A stretch of DNA of 64,000 nucleotides from Nostoc sp. PCC 7524 (GTDB lineage Bacteria > Cyanobacteriota > Cyanobacteriia > Cyanobacteriales > Nostocaceae), in contig NC_019684.1 in the NCBI RefSeq assembly GCF_000316645.1, positions 186,001 to 250,000 on the forward strand, in the 5' to 3' direction. The stretch's first letter is position 1; every line of letters starts with the position of its first letter. The notes under the pieces were generated by a model. The model searched no databases. It was not told the origin of the DNA and saw only the letters and a list, made by a program, of their open reading frames with translations. The translations under genes and the position numbers were made by a program. Positions 27,372 through 36,693 of the stretch are shown here, in pieces.

Positions 27372-27740
27372 TTAGCTAGCAATACTGCGAGGTACTCCTT
27401 CTAAAGCTTCTTCCTCAGTTTCAAAAATTTCAAAAACTGTATCCATCATTGTGACTTCAAATACAAGCTTGGCTTCTGGATGGACATTGCAAATGCGAAA
27501 ACTGCCTTTGACTTTATCTGCATCACGCATACCAGCTACCAAAGATGTAAGACCAGAACTATCAATAAAATTTACCTGGCCAAGATTCACTACTACATGA
27601 CGACTCAGTTTAGAAATACATTCCTGTAACTTCAGGCGAAATTGCCAAGCCGTGGTGATATCTAAGCGACCTGCTGGTGTCAAGACAATAACAGTATTAC
27701 CGTCTTGAGTGGTATAGGTTGTTTGTTCTATCTGAATCAC
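27372..27740 (-). CDS. STAS-domain anti-sigma factor antagonist
   Basis: A 122-residue single STAS domain. It has the phosphoacceptor loop VNFIDSSGLTSL, with the serine that kinases of the SpoIIAB/RsbW type would modify, and a C-terminal VFEIFETEEEAL helix. AGGGAGG lies 5 bases before the GTG at 27740, so I place the start there and not at the GTG at 27758. Such proteins bind anti-sigma or switch-kinase proteins; no partner kinase or phosphatase is adjacent. A second STAS gene of similar design occurs at 47980. Confidence 0.85.
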   Translation of the reverse strand: MIQIEQTTYTTQDGNTVIVLTPAGRLDITTAWQFRLKLQECISKLSRHVVVNLGQVNFIDSSGLTSLVAGMRDADKVKGSFRICNVHPEAKLVFEVTMMDTVFEIFETEEEALEGVPRSIAS

Positions 27741-28159
27741 TAAGCCTCCCTGTGGCACTTATCTCAACATTAACTGTGGTTAGGTTTAGTCCTGAAATTG
27801 ATGAGCCAGGGTAATGGCTTTGACAGCGATTTTTACTTACTCTTAAGTGCCATCACTTCTGGGCAAGTAGTCAACTATTTAACCCATCAATCACAGGACT
27901 ATTTAGTGCTGAAACTTGAATTTAACAAGATACAGCTAAATTTGTCACCTGCTTTTAACTAGGTGCTTACATTTAGTAGTTTAACTCACCAAAATAGTGC
28001 TGAGTACCCATACACAAAGTTTGAAATCACGGAAAAAATTTTTCCACTGACCCCATATTGATGAGTTGCTGATTGGTAGATGAGTTCAGGCACTATTCCA
28101 CAGGAGGGCATAACAGTGCATATTTGACGAAAGTTTCTTAATTCGCCAGCATATTGAAA
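27741..28159. other. 419-bp spacer between the STAS gene and hemF
   Basis: No ORF, RNA or strong hairpin was recognised. It contains the promoter region of the STAS gene and the 3' flank of hemF. The composition is AT-rich. Confidence 0.5.
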
Positions 28160-29203
28160 CTATGTACTTGGTGTCCAGTTGCTCCAATCTTGGGGCTTGA
28201 GAAAAGTATTATACAGTTCTGCCTCTGGGGAATTAGGTTCTGGCTGATAACCGTATTCCCAACGCACTAGAGGCGGTAAAGACATCAAAATAGATTCTGT
28301 ACGTCCATTAGTTTGTAAGCCAAAAATTGTCCCTCGGTCATAAACCAAGTTAAATTCGACATATCTACCCCGACGGTAAAGTTGAAAATTCCGTTGGCGA
28401 TCGCCATATTCTATCCCATGACGACGTTCTACAATGGGTACATAAGCAGGTAAGAACGCTTTACCAGATTCTTGTACAAAGCTAAACAAATCTTCCCAAT
28501 TACGTTGTGCTGGTACTCCCACTTGGTTACTATAGTTAGCTGCTTCCCCTTTGGGATTAGGACCGCGATACAAAACTCCTTGGCCATCTTGGTAATCAAA
28601 AAATAAACCTCCTACCCCGCGTGTTTCATCACGATGTTTGAGGTAGAAGTATTCATCACACCACCGTTTAAACACCGGATAATACTCTGGGTGATGCTGA
28701 TCACAAGCCTGCTTCAGTGTTTTGTGGAAATGAGCCGCATCTTCTGCAAAGGGGTAATAGGGTGTCAAATCCGCACCACCACCAAACCACCACACAGGGC
28801 CGGCTTCAAAATAGCGATAGTTGAGGTGAACAGTTGGTACATAAGGGTTACGGGGATGTAACACCAATGATGTCCCTGTGGCATAAAAGCCATGTCCTTC
28901 TGCTTCTGGACGCTGGGCTAAAATTGAAGGGGGCAGATGGGAACCCCAAACTTCAGAAAAATTTACACCTGCTTGTTCAAATATTGCACCTTCGCGCAGC
29001 ACACGCGATCGCCCGCCACCTCCCTCTGGACGTTCCCAACTATCTTCATGAAAAGTACCCACACCATCCAGTTGTGCCAGTGCTTGTGTAATGTCATCTT
29101 GTAACTGTTTCATAAAATGACTGACACGCGCCTTAGCATCAGTCCCTGGTAAAGACGTGGATAATTTTGCTTCTACAGTTGGGGTTTGCGAGTTAGTTAC
29201 CAT
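28160..29203 (-). CDS. hemF: Oxygen-dependent coproporphyrinogen III oxidase
   Basis: Converts coproporphyrinogen III to protoporphyrinogen IX using O2, in haem and chlorophyll synthesis. The 347-residue protein has the HemF blocks [46 protein letters not shown] and [12 protein letters not shown], with conserved His residues, and [21 protein letters not shown] (quoted in part) near the end. The family is well conserved, so the call is secure. An 11-bp perfect inverted repeat lies 37-65 bases upstream of the start codon. Confidence 0.97.
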   Translation of the reverse strand: MVTNSQTPTVEAKLSTSLPGTDAKARVSHFMKQLQDDITQALAQLDGVGTFHEDSWERPEGGGGRSRVLREGAIFEQAGVNFSEVWGSHLPPSILAQRPEAEGHGFYATGTSLVLHPRNPYVPTVHLNYRYFEAGPVWWFGGGADLTPYYPFAEDAAHFHKTLKQACDQHHPEYYPVFKRWCDEYFYLKHRDETRGVGGLFFDYQDGQGVLYRGPNPKGEAANYSNQVGVPAQRNWEDLFSFVQESGKAFLPAYVPIVERRHGIEYGDRQRNFQLYRRGRYVEFNLVYDRGTIFGLQTNGRTESILMSLPPLVRWEYGYQPEPNSPEAELYNTFLKPQDWSNWTPST

Positions 29204-29583
29204 GAGATTCCCGAACCTAAATGACGTTTTTCAAAATAGCCACAAATTTTCAGTTGAAAAATTTGTGGGCAGCACGAGCCAACAATCAGGCTCAACTTGC
29301 CCAAACAGCTTTTTGCTTGTTAAACATTTACATGATCATTGGGCATGACTAGAGTTATTTTCCCTCAAATGCGTATAGGCTTGTATATTGACTAAATTTT
29401 TGTTGTACTTCTTGATGGGAACCTTCTGGTATTAACACCAGACGCTGGTGAATTAGTCTCCAAACACCTTGACCGTGAGGTGAAGCTTTCTGGCTCTCAG
29501 CAAACAGTGTACTTTAAGGGTGAATCATATTAGCAGACTATACCAGAGTTACCAGCAAGTGTGTAGCGAGGAGGATTAGGCAA
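29204..29583. other. Divergent spacer upstream of hemF
   Basis: A 380-bp region between divergent hemF and an SRPBCC gene. It holds the perfect inverted repeat CCACAAATTTT / AAAATTTGTGG (29240-29250 and 29258-29268, 7-nt loop). No gene was seen. Confidence 0.55.
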
Positions 29584-30105
29584 ATGAGAGCTTGGTTATC
29601 CAAATTCGTCCACCGCAAACACCGTCGGTTTTGCGTTTCTCTGGTACGAACATATCGAGAAATTAGTTCTGCTTCCGTAGATGAACTGTGGCAAAAAGTA
29701 GTTGATTTAACAGATGTTTCCTGGCATCCCTTACTCAAAAGTACTAATGTCCCCTATGGATTAGTACCCAAACCTGGATTGATTTATCAAGCGGTAACAC
29801 GCTTTTCACCGATTCCCATCCGGATTTTCGTGGAGCGTGTCAACCCTAGGGAAATGCTGAGTATCAGAGTGATGGCAATTCCTGGGGTAGAAGAACGGGT
29901 AACTTACCAAGTAGAATCCACCGTCTGTGGTACTTGTTTATCTTATTCCGTGACCCTCCGGGGTTGGTTATCGCCCCTTATCTGGTCATTTTCCCGTCCC
30001 TACGCAGACCGTGTGGCACGCTCTTTAGTAGAAGCAGTAGAGAAAACAGCATTGCCAGCAGTATCAGGACAGAAAAAACCACTTCATGGGATTGGGGATT
30101 GGTGA
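29584..30105 (+). CDS. SRPBCC (START/polyketide cyclase-like) protein
   Basis: A 173-residue protein whose core (VRTYREISSASVDELWQKVVDLTDVSWHP... to RSLVEAVEKTA, quoted in parts) fits the SRPBCC helix-grip fold, which encloses a hydrophobic ligand cavity. The N-terminus is basic (RAWLSKFVHRKHRR) and could contact membranes. The ligand and pathway are unknown. The C-terminal residues (LHGIGDW) run into repeat DNA, so the natural end may have been altered. Confidence 0.7.
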   Translation: MRAWLSKFVHRKHRRFCVSLVRTYREISSASVDELWQKVVDLTDVSWHPLLKSTNVPYGLVPKPGLIYQAVTRFSPIPIRIFVERVNPREMLSIRVMAIPGVEERVTYQVESTVCGTCLSYSVTLRGWLSPLIWSFSRPYADRVARSLVEAVEKTALPAVSGQKKPLHGIGDW

Positions 30106-30250
30106 TGAGGACAGATGGGGAAGATGGGGAAGATGTAGCTTGCTTCTCTTACGATGGCGTAAGCCTACCCGTAGGGTGGGAGCAGAGGGAGAAAAACTCA
30201 TGATTAATCACTGGTGCCTATTGCCTATTGCCTATTGACTCCCTCCCAAT
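30106..30250 (+). repeat. Mosaic dispersed repeat, copy 3
   Basis: GATGGGGAAGATGTAGCTTG, then CTTCTCTTACGATGGCGTAAGCCTACCCGTAGGGTGGGAG (30141-30181, in part), followed by TTGCCTA heptamers at 30212-30237. It contains the same 22-bp hairpin module as the copy at 24742-24903. Confidence 0.8.
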
Positions 30251-30403
30251 TCCCAATGCCCAAACCTTAATCTTTCATTCCTAAAGAAAGTTAAGATTTT
30301 ATTAGGTGATAATAAAAATTTTTTAAATTTTGTTACGCCGATCCCAGAGAAAACACTAAGCAATTATTGCTTTACATTTCTTCATTTTGAATTTTGAATT
30401 TTT

Positions 30404-31474
30404 ATGTACGATGTCCTTGATGCCCAGTCTGTTTTAGAAGTGTTGCGGCCAGTGCAAGATCCAGAACTGCGTAAGAGTCTGGTAGAACTGAACATGATTC
30501 GCAACGTCAAAATCGAAGCAGGTAAAGTCAGCTTCACTTTGGTTTTGACTACGCCTGCTTGCCCACTGCGGGAATTTATTGTGGAAGACTGTGAAAAAGC
30601 TGTAAAAAAACTGCCTGGGGTGACAGATGTCAGTGTAGAGGTAACAGCAGAAACACCCCAGCAAAAAAGCTTACCCGATCGCAGTGGTGTTCCTGGAGTT
30701 AAAAATATTCTGGCTGTCTCCAGTGGTAAAGGTGGAGTCGGTAAAAGTACGGTAGCAGTAAATGTAGCTGTAGCTCTAGCACAAACAGGAGCAAAAGTCG
30801 GCCTGCTCGATGCGGATATCTATGGCCCTAATGATCCCACAATGTTAGGGTTAGGGGATGCTCAAATTGTTGTGCGATCTACAGATAAAGGCGAAGTCCT
30901 TGAACCTGCCTTTAATCATGGTGTCAAATTAGTCTCAATGGGCTTTTTGATTGACCGAGATCAACCAGTGATTTGGCGGGGGCCAATGTTAAATGGTGTG
31001 ATTCGCCAATTTCTCTATCAAGTGCAATGGGGCGAACTAGACTATTTAATTGTCGATATGCCTCCAGGTACTGGTGATGCTCAGTTAACATTAACCCAAT
31101 CCGTACCAATGTCTGGGGCAGTAATTGTAACTACACCCCAAACTGTAGCACTGTTAGATTCCCGTAAGGGCTTGCGGATGTTCCAGCAAATGAACGTCCC
31201 TGTATTGGGAATAGTAGAAAACATGAGCTACTTTATCCCCCCAGATATGCCAGATAAACAGTACGATATCTTTGGTTCTGGTGGTGGTTCCAAAACTGCC
31301 GCAGAATTAGGCGTACCTTTGTTGGGTTGCGTACCCCTAGAGATTTCTACTAGAGTTGGTGGTGACAATGGTGTCCCGATAGTTGTGGCTGATCCAGATT
31401 CAGCTTCAGCCAAAGCCTTAAAAGCGATCGCATTGGCGATTGCAGGTAAAGTGTCAGTCGTAGCTTTGACATAA
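30404..31474 (+). CDS. mrp: Mrp/NBP35-type P-loop ATPase (Fe-S carrier)
   Basis: A 356-residue protein with an N-terminal MIP18/DUF59 domain (about 1-85) and a ParA-like ATPase domain containing the deviant Walker A SSGKGGVGKST (about 107-117). Mrp proteins carry [4Fe-4S] clusters to target enzymes; HCF101 is the plastid relative that serves photosystem I. The CPxC pair normally found after ENMSYF is absent here (it reads ENMSYFIPPDMPDKQYDIFG), so cluster binding would need other cysteines. A 9-bp palindrome follows the gene. Confidence 0.92.
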   Translation: MYDVLDAQSVLEVLRPVQDPELRKSLVELNMIRNVKIEAGKVSFTLVLTTPACPLREFIVEDCEKAVKKLPGVTDVSVEVTAETPQQKSLPDRSGVPGVKNILAVSSGKGGVGKSTVAVNVAVALAQTGAKVGLLDADIYGPNDPTMLGLGDAQIVVRSTDKGEVLEPAFNHGVKLVSMGFLIDRDQPVIWRGPMLNGVIRQFLYQVQWGELDYLIVDMPPGTGDAQLTLTQSVPMSGAVIVTTPQTVALLDSRKGLRMFQQMNVPVLGIVENMSYFIPPDMPDKQYDIFGSGGGSKTAAELGVPLLGCVPLEISTRVGGDNGVPIVVADPDSASAKALKAIALAIAGKVSVVALT

Positions 31475-31494
31475 GCAATTTTAAATTTTGTCTG

Positions 31495-31518
31495 ATTCCT
31501 AGGACATAACCTAGGAAT
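31495..31518. other. 9-bp perfect inverted repeat between mrp and rodA
   Basis: ATTCCTAGG and CCTAGGAAT enclose a 6-nt loop, starting 21 bases after the mrp stop codon. No T tract follows. It may be an mRNA end structure or an operator for rodA. Confidence 0.5.
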
Positions 31519-31573
31519 ACAGAGTTATTAATAGTGGTACATCTCAACGCTTAACTTTCACCTCACACAAACA

Positions 31574-32890
31574 ATGTTGTTAAAACGTTCGCTACCCAAA
31601 ATTCGCTGGCAGTATTGGGTTAAACCGTGGCAGCAAGTAGATTGGCTCCTATTTTTGTTGATCATAGGTGTCAGCGTCTTTGGCGGCCTCATGATCCTCA
31701 GCACAGAACTCAAGCAACCAGTAACAGACTGGTGGTGGCACTGGCTCATTGCCGGTATCGGCGTTTTGATAGCATTATTGATCGCTCGGTGTCGTTACGA
31801 AAATCTATTGCAGTGGCATTGGGTCACATACGCATTGACCAACCTGAGTCTGATCATCGTGATGATTGCCGGTACTAGCGCCAAAGGAGCGCAACGGTGG
31901 ATCACTATTGGTAGTTTTAACGTCCAACCCTCGGAATTTGCCAAAATAGGGGTAATTATTACCTTAGCAGCTTTATTACACAAGCGGACGGCTGATAACC
32001 TACCTAACTTCTTCCGTGCCTTGGCATTCACTGCCCTACCTTGGTTATTAGTATTTGTTCAGCCTGATTTGGCAACATCATTAGTATTTGGAGCCATAGT
32101 CTTAGGGATGTTGTACTGGGCAAACGCCAACCCTGGTTGGTTAATACTATTTATTTCTCCAGTAGTGGCAGCAATTTTGTTTGGCATCTCCTGGCCGTTA
32201 TCAGAACCTTGGATCTTCTTCGACGACATAGTTCTCAGCCCGTTAGGTATCATCTGGTCAGTGGCTATGGGGATTGTAGGTTGGCAAACCCTACCTTGGC
32301 GACGGTTTGGCATTAGTGGTATTGGTGCTTGCTCACTCAATATGGTGGGTGGAGAACTAGGAATTTTCGCTTGGAACCATATTTTGAGGGAATATCAAAA
32401 AGCCCGACTGACCACCTTTCTAAATCCCAACCAAGATATATTAGGTGCTGGATACCACCAACATCAATCTCGAATTGCTATTGGTGCAGGGGAAGTTTGG
32501 GGACGGGGTTTGTTTCAAGGGCCGATGACACAACTCAACTTTGTCCCTGAACAGCATACAGACTTCATTTTCTCCGCCGTCGGTGAAGAATTTGGGTTTG
32601 TGGGATGTTTGATTGTTTTGTTTGTGTTTTGTTTAATTTGCTGGCGCTTATTACACGTAGCTCAAACAGCCAAGGATAATTTTGGTTCGTTGTTAGCGAT
32701 TGGCGTTTTGTCAATGATTGTGTTTCAGTTGATTGTCAATGTAGGTATGAATGTTGGTTTAGCACCTGTAGCTGGTATTCCCCTACCGTGGATGAGTTAC
32801 GGACGCTCGGCTTTGCTCACTAATTTCATTGCTTTAGGAATAGTAGAATCAGTAGCAAATTTCCGACAGCGCCAGAAGTATTATTTTTAA
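31574..32890 (+). CDS. rodA: RodA, SEDS peptidoglycan glycosyltransferase
   Basis: A 438-residue polytopic membrane protein of the FtsW/RodA/SpoVE family, which polymerises lipid II during cell elongation. Visible hallmarks are GTSAKGAQRWITIG, PSEFAKIGVIITLAALLH, QPDLATSLVF, a large loop with GAGYHQHQSRIAIGAGEVWG, and LPWMSYGRSALLTN at the end. It is longer than E. coli RodA (370 residues), with an insert between helices in the 200-260 region. mreBCD are not in the window. Confidence 0.93.
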   Translation: MLLKRSLPKIRWQYWVKPWQQVDWLLFLLIIGVSVFGGLMILSTELKQPVTDWWWHWLIAGIGVLIALLIARCRYENLLQWHWVTYALTNLSLIIVMIAGTSAKGAQRWITIGSFNVQPSEFAKIGVIITLAALLHKRTADNLPNFFRALAFTALPWLLVFVQPDLATSLVFGAIVLGMLYWANANPGWLILFISPVVAAILFGISWPLSEPWIFFDDIVLSPLGIIWSVAMGIVGWQTLPWRRFGISGIGACSLNMVGGELGIFAWNHILREYQKARLTTFLNPNQDILGAGYHQHQSRIAIGAGEVWGRGLFQGPMTQLNFVPEQHTDFIFSAVGEEFGFVGCLIVLFVFCLICWRLLHVAQTAKDNFGSLLAIGVLSMIVFQLIVNVGMNVGLAPVAGIPLPWMSYGRSALLTNFIALGIVESVANFRQRQKYYF

Positions 32891-33019
32891 GTCAATAGGC
32901 TCTCTTGCAATAGGCAATAGTTGAAAAACTAAAAGTTGGAACTATTGACTCTGGACTCTCGACTATAGACTAATCACAAGTATTAAGCTAATAACAGGAG
33001 ATCAACAAGGATAAAACTC

Positions 33020-33217
33020 ATGATACTACCTGGAGCAACTGTTCGCGTTAAGAATCCCGCCGATACTTACTATCGCTATGAAGGACTGGTACAGCGCGTC
33101 AGTGATGGCAAAGTGGCTGTGTTGTTTGAAGGCGGTAACTGGGATAAAATCATTACCTTCCGCCTATCGGAACTCGAAGCTGTAGAAATTACCACTGGCA
33201 AGAAAAAAGGGAAATAA
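33020..33217 (+). CDS. ndhS: NAD(P)H-quinone oxidoreductase subunit S
   Basis: A 65-residue SH3-like subunit of cyanobacterial NDH-1. NdhS forms part of the ferredoxin-docking site and supports cyclic electron flow and respiration. The sequence [22 protein letters not shown], then [20 protein letters not shown], is typical, with a lysine-rich end (KKKGK). AAGGA precedes the ATG at good spacing. It stands as a single gene between rodA and a HAS-barrel gene. Confidence 0.92.
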   Translation: MILPGATVRVKNPADTYYRYEGLVQRVSDGKVAVLFEGGNWDKIITFRLSELEAVEITTGKKKGK

Positions 33218-33221
33218 ATTT

Positions 33222-33285
33222 AGTCAATAGTCAATAGTCCAAAGCTAGTTGACTATTGACTATTAACTGTTGACTATTGACTCAT
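33222..33285. repeat. Self-complementary STRR array
   Basis: GTCAATA-type heptamers (33222-33239) are followed by the opposite-strand form GACTATT (33251-33264 and 33271-33280). A 14-bp perfect stem (AATAGTCAATAGTC with GACTATTGACTATT) with an 11-nt loop results. It lies just downstream of ndhS. Confidence 0.75.
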
Positions 33286-33293
33286 AACTTAAG

Positions 33294-33950
33294 ATGCGCC
33301 TTCCTTTACCACAGTTTGACACAGGCGATCGCCACCCTAACCACATTGCTGAGGTGATCGAAACTACTTCTACCGAATTTTTGGCTCAGTGCTTAGAACC
33401 GGAAGACTTGAGCTTTCCAAGTATGCCGCCTTTTGGTAGTTGGGTGCGGGCGGTGGATGAAGAGTCAGGTAATCAAGTTTATGCTGTAGTCTATTATGCC
33501 ACTACTATGCCCGTTGATTCCGTACATCGGGCGGTGGCTTTGGGGTTATCATTGCAAGATTTGCGGGAAGAACAACCCCAAATCTTTGCCATGCTGAAAA
33601 CTGAATTTCGGGCGGCAATTGTAGGATTTGAGCAAGCAGCCCTAATTTCAGGTACTAACCAAAGGGTTTATCAGTATCTACCACCTCGTCCCCCACAAAT
33701 TCACCAAGCTGTTTATCGGTGCGAACCAGAAGTCATAGTTAAATTCACTGAAGAATTAGATTTTTTGCGGACGCTACTGGCGATCAACGGCGCACCAGTA
33801 GAATCTTTAACTGCCGCAGCCATTCGGGAAGTATATCAGTTACGCAAAGCTGATCGTGATTGGCTCATCAAAGCTGGACGTACCCTGAGCGTACTACTTA
33901 AAGACGACTACGATCGCCTACGGTTCATTTTGAGCCAAATCCACCCATAG
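33294..33950 (+). CDS. HAS-barrel domain protein
   Basis: A 218-residue soluble protein. The N-terminal part (DRHPNHIAEVIETTSTEFLAQC, then PFGSWVRAVDEESGNQVYAVVY) resembles the HAS-barrel found in HerA helicases and ATP synthase, which usually mediates subunit contacts. The rest is helical, with no ATPase motif. It appears to be a stand-alone cyanobacterial protein of unknown function. No HerA-like ATPase is adjacent. Confidence 0.7.
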   Translation: MRLPLPQFDTGDRHPNHIAEVIETTSTEFLAQCLEPEDLSFPSMPPFGSWVRAVDEESGNQVYAVVYYATTMPVDSVHRAVALGLSLQDLREEQPQIFAMLKTEFRAAIVGFEQAALISGTNQRVYQYLPPRPPQIHQAVYRCEPEVIVKFTEELDFLRTLLAINGAPVESLTAAAIREVYQLRKADRDWLIKAGRTLSVLLKDDYDRLRFILSQIHP

Positions 33951-34095
33951 GTAGTTAGTTAACAGATAATTGCCTAGATAGTGTTAATTTAAGCTTTTTT
34001 TATTGTTCAGGTTAGCTTTTACCATTATTGATAATTTCATAACATTACTTTAACAGGTAATCACAGCTTCAAAATTGCCCCTTTCAACCCTACCT

Positions 34096-36231
34096 ATGGA
34101 ACGAATATTACAAGTTCTTGCTCTAGAACCAAATTCCCCAGTTCTCGGCAAGGAACCAATTGTTCCCTTTGCTATTTTACTGGTAGTTATTTTAGTAGTA
34201 CCCATCTTATTTGAACGGCTGAGATTACCGATATTAGTAGGTTTAGTCTTCTCTGGGGTGGTACTTGGGCCATCAGGCTGGGATCTCTTTCATAAAGAAT
34301 CACCGATGATGAACCTGTTATCAGATATTGGTTTGGTTTATCTGATGTTTGTGGCAGGTTTAGAATTCCAAATAGAGCAATTACGGCGACGGCAGAAAAG
34401 CGCCTTTGGCTTGAGCTGTTTCACTTTTGGTATACCACTTTTGTGGGGAACCTTAATAGGAAGGATTTTTAACTTTAGTTGGAATAGTTCAATTTTAATC
34501 GGGTCTTTATTTGCTTCCTATACTCTTTTGGCGTATCCCATAGTCAGTCGTTTGGGAGTAGTGAGTAACCAAGCTGTTGCTATCACAATTGGATCTACAG
34601 TTTTTACAGATATTGGCACACTTCTAGTCTTAGCAGTTTGTGTAGCTTTTCAGGTTAAGGCATTCACTTTAGCAAAACTACTTACCTTATTGGGATGCTT
34701 AATTATTTACTCCCTGGGGATTTTGGTGGGTTTAGATTGGGCTGGGAAAGAATTTTTTCGGCGTTCAGGAGATGATGAAGGCAATAAGTTCTTATTTGTT
34801 TTGCTCTCGGTTTTTCTGGCTGTAGTGGGCGCTCAATTTATCGGCATTGAGAAAATAGTCGGAGCATTTTTAGCAGGTTTAGCAGTTAATGAAGCTGTAG
34901 GTGAGGGACCAGTCAAAGAGAAATTAGTATTTGTTGGCAGTGTTTTATTTATCCCTATATTTTTTGTTAATCTTGGCTTACTAATTGATCTACCTAATTT
35001 GCTCAATAATTTTTCTACCTTTAAGTTAATTTTTTTGATTACAGTTGGTTTGATTGTTAGTAAATTTATTGCGGCTTGGTCAGCAAAATTAATTTATCGT
35101 TATAACTGGCAAGAAACACTCACCATGTGGTCATTATTAATTCCGCAAGTGGGTACAACCTTAGCAGTAACTTTTGTCGGTTATCGATCTGAATTATTAT
35201 CAACGGCAGTCTTAAACAGTTTTGTCATCTTAATGTTAATTACATCCATTTTGGGTCCGTTGATTACCAACCGCACTGCCGTAACTTTAACATCTCCAGC
35301 AGTCAGTGAACCTGTCTGTGCAACTTCATCTGAGCCACCACCTCCAGAAATCTGCAATCATCCATTTACTATAGTTGTACCTGTTTATAATCCGCAAACT
35401 CAGCAGTATTTAATTGAAATGGCGGCATTAGTAGCCCGTCAGGTAAAAGGTAGAATTATCCCACTAGCGATCGCACCTGCGGCTGCTCACATGGATACAC
35501 CACAATTAGAATCATCTCTACAAAAAAGTGAGCGGCTACTAGCAAAAGCTACCACCCACAGTCAAGGTTTAGGTGTAGAAGCACAACCATTACTTCGCAT
35601 TGATGATGCTTTTGCACCAGGGATTACCAGAGCAGCTCGCGAACAAAAAGCCAATTTAATTATTATGGGTTGGGGTAAACGCACTGGTTTGAGAGCGCGG
35701 TTATTTGGCAATGTAATTGATAATGTACTTTGGGCTGCCCATTGTCCAGTAGCAGTCACCAGGTTAGTAGACTCACCGCAAAAAATTCAACGCATTTTAG
35801 TACCAGTCGAAAACTTAATTACACCCACATTACAGCCTGTGCAGTTTGCTCAAATGTTGGCGGAGTCTCATCAAGCCCAAGTCACCGTATTAAATGTGTG
35901 CGATCGCCGTACCAGTTCCAGTAAAATCGCTGGGCGGCGATCGCATCTATCTTTACTCGTCTCTAAATTGGCTTTGCCCAATCCGCCAGAAATTCAAATT
36001 ATTGCTCACGAAAACGTTGCCCAAGCCATTTTGCAGGCAGCCAGATTATATGATTTAGTAGTGTTACCTTTTATACGTAATCGTACCAGTCCGAGTGGAT
36101 TAGCAATGAGTGATGTGACAACTCAGCTAGCCAACCAGCTAACCTGCTCCATTGTCATGTTAAGCGAACCTCAGCGCGTACCCACAGGAGTTATCACACC
36201 TGAATTTGTCAATAACACTGCCAATGTATAG
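34096..36231 (+). CDS. CPA2-type Na+(K+)/H+ antiporter with universal-stress domains
   Basis: A 711-residue fusion. Residues to about 400 form a polytopic Kef/NapA-like exchanger (LRLPILVGLVFSGVVLGPSGW, MFVAGLEFQIEQLRR, AGLAVNEAVGEGPVKEKLVFV, each quoted in part). The remainder holds tandem UspA-like domains (about 420-560 and 570-700) ending in TCSIVMLS; INLIIMGWGK-like nucleotide-binding segments are visible. The likely role is cation/proton exchange controlled by nucleotide or stress signals. I start at the ATG at 34096; a TTG at 34075 is possible. Confidence 0.85.
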   Translation: MERILQVLALEPNSPVLGKEPIVPFAILLVVILVVPILFERLRLPILVGLVFSGVVLGPSGWDLFHKESPMMNLLSDIGLVYLMFVAGLEFQIEQLRRRQKSAFGLSCFTFGIPLLWGTLIGRIFNFSWNSSILIGSLFASYTLLAYPIVSRLGVVSNQAVAITIGSTVFTDIGTLLVLAVCVAFQVKAFTLAKLLTLLGCLIIYSLGILVGLDWAGKEFFRRSGDDEGNKFLFVLLSVFLAVVGAQFIGIEKIVGAFLAGLAVNEAVGEGPVKEKLVFVGSVLFIPIFFVNLGLLIDLPNLLNNFSTFKLIFLITVGLIVSKFIAAWSAKLIYRYNWQETLTMWSLLIPQVGTTLAVTFVGYRSELLSTAVLNSFVILMLITSILGPLITNRTAVTLTSPAVSEPVCATSSEPPPPEICNHPFTIVVPVYNPQTQQYLIEMAALVARQVKGRIIPLAIAPAAAHMDTPQLESSLQKSERLLAKATTHSQGLGVEAQPLLRIDDAFAPGITRAAREQKANLIIMGWGKRTGLRARLFGNVIDNVLWAAHCPVAVTRLVDSPQKIQRILVPVENLITPTLQPVQFAQMLAESHQAQVTVLNVCDRRTSSSKIAGRRSHLSLLVSKLALPNPPEIQIIAHENVAQAILQAARLYDLVVLPFIRNRTSPSGLAMSDVTTQLANQLTCSIVMLSEPQRVPTGVITPEFVNNTANV

Positions 36232-36693
36232 CAGGATACAAATGACAGGTGACAGGTGAGCAACTGCCGTGCATGGTTCCCCGGCATATAGCAAGTGGCG
36301 AACTCCTTTAGGGGTGACAGGTTTAAAAGCCTCTGATGGTAATGGTTTTATGATTTTCTAATGTTCTAATCTCATTGGCTACAACTATATAATCAAAGTT
36401 TCATTGATCCCTATACCCTCACACTTCCTCTTCAAAATACTGGATATTATTGAAGATTTGATGAAGTCTCAGTGAGAGAAGCACAAACATTAGACGATGT
36501 TTGTTATTTTGCTATATGAATTAGCCCAGCATTGCAAACAATGCAACAAAGATAAATACGTAGTAAGATTGCTCTAATTTAATTGTTAAGTTGTGAATTT
36601 ACCTGTTTCTTCTGTATTTTCATACATGGGTTGGGTATTCTAAATTAACGATATCAAAAGCAGCTAGCAATATCTGTAAGCAACTAAGAGAAT
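36232..36693. other. 462-bp spacer upstream of the UDP-xylose synthase gene
   Basis: It begins with repeat modules (GACAGGTGACAGGTGAGCAA and CCTTTAGGGGTGACAGG, about 36241-36325) and is otherwise AT-rich with no ORF. It should hold the promoter of the nucleotide-sugar pair. Confidence 0.5.
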
